A stretch of DNA of 29,918 bases, taken from positions 1-29,918 of the forward strand of contig LWDP01000019.1 of the NCBI GenBank assembly GCA_002087915.1. Direction: 5' to 3'. Origin of the DNA: Enterospora canceri. Lineage: Eukaryota > Microsporidia > Enterocytozoonidae. The notes under the pieces were generated by a model. That model did no database searches and had not been told where the DNA came from. It saw only the letters and a list, made by a program, of their open reading frames with translations. Both the position numbers and the translations under genes were made by a program. Shown here in pieces: positions 8,968 to 16,342 of the stretch (the first letter of the stretch is position 1; every line of letters starts with the position of its first letter).

Positions 8968-8971
8968 GGGG
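8968..8971 (-). promoter_or_regulatory. CCCC start signal deciding the start at 8966
   Basis: On the minus strand CCCC-A-ATG places the signal next to the second in-frame ATG, exactly where the signal peptide begins. The upstream ATG at 9014 has no such motif. Confidence 0.6.
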
Positions 8972-9014
8972 ATTGTTTTGTTTGTTTGTTGAATAGATGT
9001 GATCTGTTACACAT

Positions 9015-9266
9015 TAAATTGTCATGAAAATGAGCTTTGGTGAACTTGAGTGTATCAATTTTTAAGGTTATAAAGTGATAACAAGAATTTACTTGGATTG
9101 TATTGATTAATGTTTTTATTATCAGAAATAAGGATACTATTGTATTTTTTGGTATTTAATACGTGTTTTTAAACCATGCATAGGGTTAAAACGGTGAGAA
9201 AAGAGCCTTAGAATATAGGTAAATGATCGAAGTCATATATCTTTGATACAGTATAGTGGATTGTAT
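9015..9266. other. AT-rich spacer in the secreted array
   Basis: About 250 bp of AT-rich DNA separate array copies 1 and 2. I see no RNA gene and no clear remnant of another copy. Confidence 0.4.
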
Positions 9267-10022
9267 TTATACATCTGTTTCCTGTATTTCATCAAGGACA
9301 ATTTCCATTACCTTTTCCAGGTTGGTTTCTTTTGTGTTCATAAATGCGATTATTTGATCATATTCCTTTTGTAATATGGTAATTTCCACTGTTTTAAAGA
9401 AATACAGGAAGAAATCGCTCATCAAATCACATTTGTACCATTTGTTCAGATTATCCTCTTTGTTCTGTTGCATATCGGTCAGTAGAATATGATCATCTTG
9501 TAGCACTGATCTATAACTGATTAGATCACATTTCATTTTCATACATTCACTGAATTCTAAACTTCCAAATTCTATTCCTATTAGTTTAACTAGAAACTTT
9601 ATTGCTTCTTCTTTCTTTTGTATTTTTAGAAGTGCTCTTTTTTGTTTCATCCACTTCTCTAGGTCGTATTTTTCTAACCTGAGTTTGGTATTGTAGAAAT
9701 CAAATGATTTGACTCTTTGACCTTTTTCTATTTCTCTTTCACTAATTGATTCATCGATTGCTGTCTTTATGATAGCTTTATCTTGACAACATCCTTCTAA
9801 CTCCTTCAATTCTTCAATGAATTCATTCAATTCCTTTACCCTTTGCTCTCGATTGTGTTCCTCGAATTCATCTTCCTCTATTTGACGCAAGAGTGAACGA
9901 ATCTCCTTCTCAACCGAGTCAATCTTCTTTATTGTTTCGGTATGATGCTCTGATATTTCTTGTAGTTTCAGGCCCATAAAGCTAGCACAAACATACGAAA
10001 TATTTATCAAACAAATAAACAT
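9267..10022 (-). CDS. Secreted coiled-coil array protein, copy 2
   Basis: The 251-residue protein has a short N-terminal signal peptide (MFICLINISYVCA), then charged heptad-like helices rich in E, K, L and I over most of its length, a CC pair near residue 78, and no other membrane segment. The C-terminal block DFFLYFFKTVEITIL is shared in pattern with the next copy. The frame could be opened four codons earlier at GTG, but this ATG is the natural eukaryotic start. It is the second of four tandem same-strand genes. Its start region and 5' flank are nearly identical to those of copy 3 (35 of 37 nt). I do not recognise a named family; secretion to the spore wall, polar tube, or host cell is inferred only from the signal peptide. 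Confidence 0.7.
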   Translation of the reverse strand: MFICLINISYVCASFMGLKLQEISEHHTETIKKIDSVEKEIRSLLRQIEEDEFEEHNREQRVKELNEFIEELKELEGCCQDKAIIKTAIDESISEREIEKGQRVKSFDFYNTKLRLEKYDLEKWMKQKRALLKIQKKEEAIKFLVKLIGIEFGSLEFSECMKMKCDLISYRSVLQDDHILLTDMQQNKEDNLNKWYKCDLMSDFFLYFFKTVEITILQKEYDQIIAFMNTKETNLEKVMEIVLDEIQETDV

Positions 10023-10045
10023 AAGGTTGATCACCTATTGGATTT
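10009..10045 (-). repeat. Start-region repeat, copy A
   Basis: A 37-nt block spans the ATG and first codons of array copy 2 and its 5' flank. It matches the block at 10896-10932 at 35 of 37 positions. It contains TGATCA, and a GTG that keeps the frame open. Confidence 0.7.
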
Positions 10046-10117
10046 TTTTATCAGTATTTATTATATACAAACACTCCTTTCAGAGCAACAACATTAAGAA
10101 TGGACTACTGCTACTAT

Positions 10118-10909
10118 TTATTCAGGTTGCGAGTCACTTTTCTTATCTTTTTGTTCACGCTGAGTATTCTTCTTAAAATGCTTCTTACAAAAAGTTAGCT
10201 TTTCTTCTACACCCAGCAATGACCTACCTAAAAGGGTGAGAATATCCATTAAATCTTCTTTCAGATCATCAATGTACACTGACTTATAAAATGCCAAATA
10301 GAAATCAGGTATGTATTTGTGCTTGTGGTGTTCTCTTGTACACAGAAAATCAGGGCTTTTATCTTGAAATGCTTTAAGTTGATCATTCTCTTGTTCAAAT
10401 AACTTCATATACTTTTTAATCTCTTTTTGTATTGATTTTAGCTGTCTGTGATCAATATCTCTGTGGTGTACTTGAACTAAAAGCAACAACTGTTCCATTG
10501 TATCTTCTTTCAACATCACTTCTAGCAACACTTCCTTCATATCCAATAGGTCTGTCATGGCACAATCTAGTAACAAGGCTTGGGAATCATAATACATCTT
10601 TAAAGACACGTGGCTGAATTCTTCTTTCTCATGTTGCTCTCGAATGGAATTTAACTCTTCCTTGGTGAGTTTTCCTTCAGCATGTTCGCTTTCTGATTTC
10701 ATGAATTCTGTTTTTAGTCTGCTTATTTCTATTCTTTCTTTGATGGCAACTATTTTATGTTCTTGGTTTTCCAATTGATTTGTCATCATCTTGTCATCAA
10801 TTCTACGTAGCTCTGCTCTTGTTTTATTCCTATGATTCTCTATATCTTCAAGTGTGAACTTAAGATTGTATGAACAAACATGTGTGAGAAAATACAAACA
10901 AATAAACAT
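10118..10909 (-). CDS. Secreted coiled-coil array protein, copy 3
   Basis: The 263-residue protein starts with a signal peptide (MFICLYFLTHVCS) followed by strongly charged helical sequence, including a histidine- and lysine-bearing stretch near 210-220 (EHHKHKYIPDFYLAFYKSVY) and a basic, hydrophilic tail (KKHFKKNTQREQKDKKSDS). It shares the MFICL start, coiled-coil character and C-terminal aromatic block with copy 2, but most of the body has diverged. A GTG four codons upstream also keeps the frame open and is not used here. It is probably a rapidly evolving secreted family; no function can be named. Confidence 0.7.
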   Translation of the reverse strand: MFICLYFLTHVCSYNLKFTLEDIENHRNKTRAELRRIDDKMMTNQLENQEHKIVAIKERIEISRLKTEFMKSESEHAEGKLTKEELNSIREQHEKEEFSHVSLKMYYDSQALLLDCAMTDLLDMKEVLLEVMLKEDTMEQLLLLVQVHHRDIDHRQLKSIQKEIKKYMKLFEQENDQLKAFQDKSPDFLCTREHHKHKYIPDFYLAFYKSVYIDDLKEDLMDILTLLGRSLLGVEEKLTFCKKHFKKNTQREQKDKKSDSQPE

Positions 10910-10932
10910 AAGGTTGATCACTTATTGAATTT
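10896..10932 (-). repeat. Start-region repeat, copy B
   Basis: This is the matching block at array copy 3. The two differences fall in the 5' flank. The coding bodies are far more diverged than this block. Confidence 0.7.
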
Positions 10933-11009
10933 ATATTGATCAAATATAAATTATGTTGAGTGATACAAAATATATTATCTCAATCAAATATGAAATGTGT
11001 TGTTGATGA

Positions 11010-11687
11010 TTAATCATTCACTAGGTTATCCAAATCTAGCATTCTTAAACTAACAGCAGTTTCTTGTAATTTTGCATTTGTTTCTTCAACTGTGGTGCAT
11101 TTGAGTGTTTTCAAATAAAACCACGTGATTTCTTGCTTCATCCAAAAAGCAAACGCAAAATCATTTGGATCAATTGATGTTTTGATGTCAACCAGTGCGG
11201 ACTCGATTGTATCTGCTAATTTCGTTGATTCTGCTGCAGTTTTTACTGGTTTTTGTAGACTAATCATTGTTTCCAGTATTAGAACCTTGATATTTAATAC
11301 ACTCACTTCATCAGTGTTGTTTTTAATTGTTGATTCTGTGAACAAGACTGCGTTTTTAAGGGTTGTATATTTCTTGGATTCAACGGCATACTCTTTAATA
11401 CCGCAGGTACAGCCTTCTTTTGGTTTAATCTCAGAGTCAAATAGTATTTTATGACAATCACAACCCAATTCCACTGATTTTGAATGTGCTGCTACATTTT
11501 TCTGTGCTAGTTCCTTGGTATCGTACCCATCCAACGCTTCTTGTTCTGATTTCAGAACTTCATTTAGTTTTACCACAATACCTTTTAAAAACACTCTTCT
11601 TGATTCCACATCGGCCAATATCTCCTCTAGTTCAATTAATATCTGATCACTACAAATTAATAGTCCAAACAAATAAAATATAAACAT
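11010..11687 (-). CDS. Secreted helical array protein, copy 4
   Basis: The 225-residue protein begins with a hydrophobic signal peptide (MFIFYLFGLLICS) and continues as helical sequence. It has a cysteine cluster (CDCH near 79-82, CTC-G near 97-100) that could form disulfides or bind metal. The C-terminal helix DFAFAFWMKQEITWFYLKTL resembles in pattern the aromatic block of copies 2 and 3. It is the most diverged and the first in order of the tandem array. CCC lies five bases before the ATG. Across a short spacer the next gene runs the other way, so both probably use one divergent promoter. Confidence 0.7.
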   Translation of the reverse strand: MFIFYLFGLLICSDQILIELEEILADVESRRVFLKGIVVKLNEVLKSEQEALDGYDTKELAQKNVAAHSKSVELGCDCHKILFDSEIKPKEGCTCGIKEYAVESKKYTTLKNAVLFTESTIKNNTDEVSVLNIKVLILETMISLQKPVKTAAESTKLADTIESALVDIKTSIDPNDFAFAFWMKQEITWFYLKTLKCTTVEETNAKLQETAVSLRMLDLDNLVND

Positions 11688-11692
11688 CTGAT

Positions 11693-11695
11693 GGG
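11693..11695 (-). promoter_or_regulatory. CCC start signal of array copy 4
   Basis: The minus strand reads gaCCC-atcag-ATG, five bases from the start codon. Confidence 0.5.
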
Positions 11696-11786
11696 TCTAT
11701 TAAATGTCATAAATCAGGTTAAAGACTCTTCTTATTCGTGTCAATCAACACTGGTAAATTGGATGCTGTAACCTGTAAACTTTTTA

Positions 11787-11790
11787 CCCC
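11787..11790 (+). promoter_or_regulatory. CCCC start signal deciding the start at 11792
   Basis: The sequence reads ttttaCCCC-A-ATG. It supports the ATG at 11792 over the in-frame GTG at 11738. Confidence 0.6.
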
Positions 11791-11791
11791 A

Positions 11792-13075
11792 ATGCCCAAG
11801 AAAATCTCATTTAAGCCGCACTCAATTCTATGTTTGCCCACTAAAAAGAACCAAACGGCATTATCTAATGTGTACATGTTCTATCTAAGTATGAATGGAT
11901 TATTTAGATACAGTTTGGAAGATGATTCAGTAGAAAACATTCAACTGTTTGGTGAACAGATATTCTGTATTAAGGATGTTTTATGCATCCTAAACAGAAA
12001 TATTCTGACTGTCTACTTTGATTTGGTCACTAACATCCTGAATTACACGGTAGAAAGTAGAATAATTCATATCAGGCAATCAGAGGAGTATTTGCTGTTC
12101 ATTTGTGAGAATTCACTAGAATGTATAAGAGTAGAGAGAAACAAGGCGACACAAAGCAGAATAAGAATAAGAAACATACGGGATGCAACAATCAAAGACG
12201 AATTCATTTACATAGTGACCGCTGAAGAAGTATTCAGGGCAAACAAGATACTATTGAATAAGGAAAATGAGTACAATTGTATTGGGGAAGGAGACTTGAT
12301 AAAAATAGATGAATTCTTAACAATCAAGAAGACAAGGCTGATTTATTCAAAGGATGTCAAAAGGTGCTACGTATTCAACGATAATATTGCATTATTGTTT
12401 AAAGAAGAACTGATGGTTTACAAAATGGATAACGGCAAACTAAGAGAGAAATTCAAGCTGAAACAGAGTACTGAGGTCTGGAATATTGATCAGTATGGAA
12501 TACTAAGTTCTAAAGAAGGACTGGTTGATATGAGCAAGGCGCCTACCATGTTGTTGAGTGATAAAATATATTGCAGCAGCAAGAATGGATATGTTGGAGA
12601 AAACAGGGTTTATTATGTGGATGAAATTAAGGGTGAATACAGCAATAGAATCACTATGGGAAATGAGAGCATTAGAGAAATACGAATTGATAAGAACGAA
12701 ATTGTGGTGCCTGAATACGCAAAGGATGTGAAAGAGCTATACATCAATTTTAAATCTAAAATTAACGAATGGAACAAGATACATGAACAGATATCAAAGA
12801 ATGATAGTAGAAATAAAATAGAGCAAGAAGTTAGAGAGTTACAGGAGAGCGTAGAGAAAGAGATAGCAAAATTGAACAAAAAGAAGGAAGTGGTAGAGAA
12901 AAGGATCGGAATCCTGATGGAAAAGGCAGGTAAAATAAAAATGGATACAAAAAGAATGAGAGCATTGATGGATGAATTGGCAGGCAAACTGAATAGAGCA
13001 ATGAAAAAGAACATTTCAAAATATGTGGGGAAATTGAAGATGCAGAAAGCAGCATTCTTGGATATGGTAGAATGA
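11792..13075 (+). CDS. Beta-propeller plus coiled-coil protein, possibly nucleoporin Nup82/88-like
   Basis: The product has 427 residues. The first two thirds (about 1-310) consist of short alternating hydrophobic strands with turns, as in a degenerate beta-propeller (for example ILCLPTKKNQ, FIYIVTAEEVFRAN, ELMVYKMDNGKL). The last 110 residues are a highly charged coiled coil (VRELQESVEKEIAKLNKKK and following). An N-terminal propeller followed by coiled coil is the plan of Nup82/Nup88, which anchors an export platform at the nuclear pore, but I see no diagnostic motif and sequence similarity was not testable. Other propeller/coiled-coil proteins are possible. The start at 11792 removes 18 codons that would begin at GTG. 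The gene ends about 50 bp before tRNA-Arg. Confidence 0.7.
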   Translation: MPKKISFKPHSILCLPTKKNQTALSNVYMFYLSMNGLFRYSLEDDSVENIQLFGEQIFCIKDVLCILNRNILTVYFDLVTNILNYTVESRIIHIRQSEEYLLFICENSLECIRVERNKATQSRIRIRNIRDATIKDEFIYIVTAEEVFRANKILLNKENEYNCIGEGDLIKIDEFLTIKKTRLIYSKDVKRCYVFNDNIALLFKEELMVYKMDNGKLREKFKLKQSTEVWNIDQYGILSSKEGLVDMSKAPTMLLSDKIYCSSKNGYVGENRVYYVDEIKGEYSNRITMGNESIREIRIDKNEIVVPEYAKDVKELYINFKSKINEWNKIHEQISKNDSRNKIEQEVRELQESVEKEIAKLNKKKEVVEKRIGILMEKAGKIKMDTKRMRALMDELAGKLNRAMKKNISKYVGKLKMQKAAFLDMVE

Positions 13076-13126
13076 TTTGGAATCATTTCAATAACCGTTA
13101 TTCTATCAACAAACATCAATTTTTGA

Positions 13127-13198
13127 GTCCGGGTGGCCTAATGGTAAGGCATAGCTCTCCTAAAGCTGGGATTGCGGGTTCAACTCCCGCCTCGGATG
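13127..13198 (+). tRNA. tRNA-Arg (anticodon CCT)
   Basis: A 72-nt cloverleaf: acceptor gtccggg/ctcggat (with G·U at 1-72 and 6-67), D stem gcct/aggc with the loop holding GG, anticodon stem tagct/agctg, loop ctcctaa giving CCT (reads AGG), and T stem gcggg/cccgc. Box A (tggcctaatgg) and box B (ggttcaactcc) are present. There is no intron. The frame of the following kinase gene is open across the tRNA, which is why its start is placed downstream. Confidence 0.93.
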
Positions 13199-13200
13199 TG

Positions 13201-13205
13201 TTTTT
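13201..13205 (+). terminator. Pol III terminator of tRNA-Arg
   Basis: A T5 run lies 2 nt after the discriminator base. Confidence 0.7.
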
Positions 13206-13298
13206 GGGGTTCAATTTTCCCGCCCTTTTTTTGCAAAACTCACTGATCGTCTCAGACTATTTTGTTTCTCCATTGCCTTTGAATTCTTTTGTTTTTAA

Positions 13299-13301
13299 CC
13301 C
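13299..13301 (+). promoter_or_regulatory. CCC start signal of the Mps1-like gene
   Basis: CCC lies seven bases before the ATG at 13309 and supports that start over codons that run through the tRNA. Confidence 0.5.
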
Positions 13302-13308
13302 TGTTATT

Positions 13309-14994
13309 ATGCCAGATTCAAACTCACAGGAACTCCCAAGCCAAACAGACGAGATGTTCCACTTCCTAAAACAGGTAGATCCAAAAGAGAAGGAGGCTGT
13401 CTACAGTAAGGCACTTACGATGCTATCCAGTGATATGTATTCCATGCACATATTCCTGAATTACATTGATTTTGTATTGCATAAAGAAGACCCAGAAGTT
13501 CTTGAAAAGCTGTATACTGTGCATAAGAACAAGTTCAAGGCGTATCACGCATTCTGGAAGAGACTCATTGAGTTCTCTGTGGTCAATTTGAAGAAGGACT
13601 TTGATATGGTGCTGGATAAAGTTGTGAGATATCTGAAGGCAAATGAATTCATAGGCAGGGATGAAATGATGGAATATTTTACAAGCAATAGAAGCAAGAT
13701 ACAGAATGACATTAAGAACAGCAGAAACATGAGCTATATGGCACTTTCAACACCAATAAAAAGCAACCTGAATAATCCAAGTTCCTACAAGGATGTAGAA
13801 ACAGAACAGGAAAGTGATCCAATTGACCCTGATGATTTCTACTCCATTTTTGGCAGTGCTAAGAAGAATAAGCTTAATTTGGAAGTAAAAAGCAGTGACC
13901 TGGGAATTGAACTCGCCCGTGGCACTGAAACTGTTAGCATAATTCATGATAAAATCACTGGTGATACGCAAGAATTGATGGATCGAATTGTGGAATTAAA
14001 CAGCTGCAAAACACATGTAACTGGTGGAAGTAGGAAGTTCTGTAGCAAAATAGAACACATAAACATACAGAAACCAGTTGAGATAGAAAATGAAGAAGAA
14101 TCAGGTTCTACACAAAATACGAGTGTATCTAAGAAGTCATTGAGCTTCCTACAGGACCAGAAGCATCTTCCAATAATAGAAAATACACAGCCATTGAACA
14201 ATAGTGGTCAAATTGCATTCAACAGAATGAACATAATTTATTTGGAAAAAATAGGTAAAGGTGGATTCAGTACAGTCCACAAAGTGATGCACAATAACAA
14301 GATATACGCACTAAAGAAGATATTCAAGGGTGATTATGATAAAGAGGTGCAGATATTGCAAAAGTTGAACAGGGTATCGGATAACTATGCTATTAAGATG
14401 GTGGATTACAAGCAGAATGTAACTGAGGACATCATTGAGATTCTTTTTGAATATGCTGAAATAGATTTGCAGAATTATACGAACAAGAATGCGTATTCCA
14501 ATCACTTCATCAAACACATTGCACTGGAAATGCTACAGATCATCGAATTCATCCATACCAATGGAGTCATTCACAAGGACATCAAACCAAGCAACTTCGT
14601 ATTCGTCCAAGGTCGTCTCAAAGTGATTGATTTTGGAATATCTAAGGAAATGGGCCCAGATACAACCAGCTGTTTGAACAACAAAGAGGGTACATTCTAC
14701 TATAGTTCACCAGAAGTGTTTCTGAAGCAGAAAGTGGGTCGATCTGCTGATATTTGGTCATTTGGCTGCATTATGTACTATTTGTACTATAAGGAGACTG
14801 TTTTCAAGCACGATGATATGCACCGTCTTTCAGAAATCACCCAAAAAGAGATCAAATACCGCAAAACAGACAGAAATGGTCACCAAATGGATGAAAGGGC
14901 AATTGACCTGATGAAACTCAGCCTGAAAATTGATCCTAAGGAGAGACCTAAAGCAGATGAACTACTGAAATATCACCCGTTTTTCATTCAGTAA
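13309..14994 (+). CDS. MPS1: Mps1/TTK-type dual-specificity protein kinase
   Basis: The 561-residue protein has a helical N-terminal region (about 15-115) resembling the single TPR-like domain of Mps1 and Bub1, a linker, and a kinase domain from about 308 to the C-terminus. Kinase landmarks are GKGGFSTVH, the β3 lysine K336 (YALKK), the catalytic loop H422-K-D424 ending KPSNFVF, and D441-F-G. The run 'IKPSNFVFVQGRLKVIDFGIS' followed by DTTS and 'GTFYYSSPE' is close to the Mps1 pattern 'KPANFLLV-G-LKLIDFGIA...DTTS...GTLNYMSPE'. Mps1 acts at kinetochores in the spindle checkpoint and, in fungi, in spindle-pole duplication, which in microsporidia would be the spindle plaque. The HRD arginine is lysine here. 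The gene lies 47 bp before the protease gene on the same strand. Confidence 0.82.
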   Translation: MPDSNSQELPSQTDEMFHFLKQVDPKEKEAVYSKALTMLSSDMYSMHIFLNYIDFVLHKEDPEVLEKLYTVHKNKFKAYHAFWKRLIEFSVVNLKKDFDMVLDKVVRYLKANEFIGRDEMMEYFTSNRSKIQNDIKNSRNMSYMALSTPIKSNLNNPSSYKDVETEQESDPIDPDDFYSIFGSAKKNKLNLEVKSSDLGIELARGTETVSIIHDKITGDTQELMDRIVELNSCKTHVTGGSRKFCSKIEHINIQKPVEIENEEESGSTQNTSVSKKSLSFLQDQKHLPIIENTQPLNNSGQIAFNRMNIIYLEKIGKGGFSTVHKVMHNNKIYALKKIFKGDYDKEVQILQKLNRVSDNYAIKMVDYKQNVTEDIIEILFEYAEIDLQNYTNKNAYSNHFIKHIALEMLQIIEFIHTNGVIHKDIKPSNFVFVQGRLKVIDFGISKEMGPDTTSCLNNKEGTFYYSSPEVFLKQKVGRSADIWSFGCIMYYLYYKETVFKHDDMHRLSEITQKEIKYRKTDRNGHQMDERAIDLMKLSLKIDPKERPKADELLKYHPFFIQ

Positions 14995-15041
14995 ATTGTA
15001 TATAAATAATATCAGTGTATTTTGTTTACTGCTGTTTTAAA

Positions 15042-16328
15042 ATGTCTTTGTTTATTACACAAATGATAATCCTCTTTTTGTCACTGATCAGTTCCATTTC
15101 CATGCGATTCGTCGATGAGCATGGCTTCGACATCCCAAACATCTTCAAATACTCTCAATTCAAAATACTCCTTGACAATTCAACAGCACATAGTGAACCA
15201 ATTGAATTGGAATGTGTCAGTAGCCTTTATGATACTGAGAATTCTATGGGAGTATCATTTACAGATGATAAATGCAGGTTCTACGTCACAGGGATCAAAA
15301 TGGGAGATACCAGGATCACTGATGGGACATTTGGATCATTCAATGGGTGTAACAGGAATCTTGAATACATTTTAGATAGCATCAAATATAAGTATGAATT
15401 ACACGATGACGTCTATATGCTAACTACTAGTGATAAATACAGCAAGGATGAATATCCTGGTATAAAATACATTGGTGATATGACTGATATGGACTATTTA
15501 AAAGAGAATAAGGTCATGGATATGAACAATTTACTACAAAGAGGCCTAATAGCAGCTGGTTTAGATGGTTCTGTAATCAACTTCAATGTATTTGTTGTGA
15601 AAGACCCATCAGTCAAAGATGATGAGATGAATATTGATAAAATATTGTCAGGTGCAAATGAAATATTTGCTGGTACAGGAATAAGAATCAATACAATGGA
15701 TCAGATCAATATCAATGGTGGCTCAGTTGATGATCTAGAGCACTTTGCTCAACTGATGAATGAAATCAAGATCAAAAATGATAAAATACTCAGGGCCAGT
15801 CTGATAATGCTAGTCAAAAAGAGCGAGACCAAAATGAAACATCTTGGAATGTCGTATTCTGGTGGTGCTGATACGCTAAACAAGAATTATTCGGTGATTT
15901 ATTTGAGGGATTCCAAATCGCATTTTAATCAGTTATTGAATGCAAGGGTAGTAGCACATGAAATAGCGCATTCCATGGGGGTTCCACATGATAAGGATGA
16001 CACTAATCACGTTATGAGCAGAGTAGATTTTAAGGCATCTCGGAGCAAGAAATATCTGAAATTCAGTACAGAATCACTTTATTACATCAACAAATACTAC
16101 AAGAAGACGCAGATTAGAAGGACGCAAACTAATACGAATAGGTTGGTTACCAGTGAAGCAGATGCAACTGCCCTGGTGAATGAACTAAGGCGTGATTCGT
16201 ATAATCAAATTGTAAAAGAGAGACTCAACAACAAGGAACCAGACACAATCAGGACGAAATACTATTTGGTGCTCAGTCTGCTGTTCTATTTATTCAGTAT
16301 AATGGTAGCAGTGATATACATTAAATAA
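15042..16328 (+). CDS. Secreted, membrane-anchored metzincin metalloprotease (ADAM/reprolysin-like)
   Basis: The 428-residue protein has a signal peptide (MSLFITQMIILFLSLISS), a cysteine-containing ectodomain, the zinc site H306-E-x-x-H310-x-x-G-x-x-H316 followed by D317, a probable Met-turn at M325 (HVMSR), a basic juxtamembrane stretch (KKTQIRRTQTNTNR) and one C-terminal transmembrane helix. The form HEIAHSMGVPHD fits the M12B (reprolysin/ADAM) or a close metzincin family. A pro-domain could lie before about residue 180 but no cysteine switch is certain. Its topology suggests cleavage of proteins at the cell or spore surface; the substrate is unknown. The frame opens earlier at GTG 15015, but the ATG at 15042 starts the signal peptide. 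No CCC motif is visible. Confidence 0.82.
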   Translation: MSLFITQMIILFLSLISSISMRFVDEHGFDIPNIFKYSQFKILLDNSTAHSEPIELECVSSLYDTENSMGVSFTDDKCRFYVTGIKMGDTRITDGTFGSFNGCNRNLEYILDSIKYKYELHDDVYMLTTSDKYSKDEYPGIKYIGDMTDMDYLKENKVMDMNNLLQRGLIAAGLDGSVINFNVFVVKDPSVKDDEMNIDKILSGANEIFAGTGIRINTMDQININGGSVDDLEHFAQLMNEIKIKNDKILRASLIMLVKKSETKMKHLGMSYSGGADTLNKNYSVIYLRDSKSHFNQLLNARVVAHEIAHSMGVPHDKDDTNHVMSRVDFKASRSKKYLKFSTESLYYINKYYKKTQIRRTQTNTNRLVTSEADATALVNELRRDSYNQIVKERLNNKEPDTIRTKYYLVLSLLFYLFSIMVAVIYIK

Positions 16329-16342
16329 GGTAGTGATGAATG

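Noticed and set aside
11738..11791. GTG start for the propeller/coiled-coil protein
   Set aside because: A non-ATG start is unlikely in a eukaryotic nucleus, and CCCC-A-ATG lies at 11787-11794.
12613..13119. Minus-strand hydrophobic frame opposite the coiled-coil region
   Set aside because: It is the antisense of a lysine/glutamate-rich coiled coil, which always reads as F/L/S-rich; no start signal.
13072..13308. N-terminal extension of the Mps1-like kinase
   Set aside because: The frame runs through tRNA-Arg; ATG 13309 has a CCC signal.
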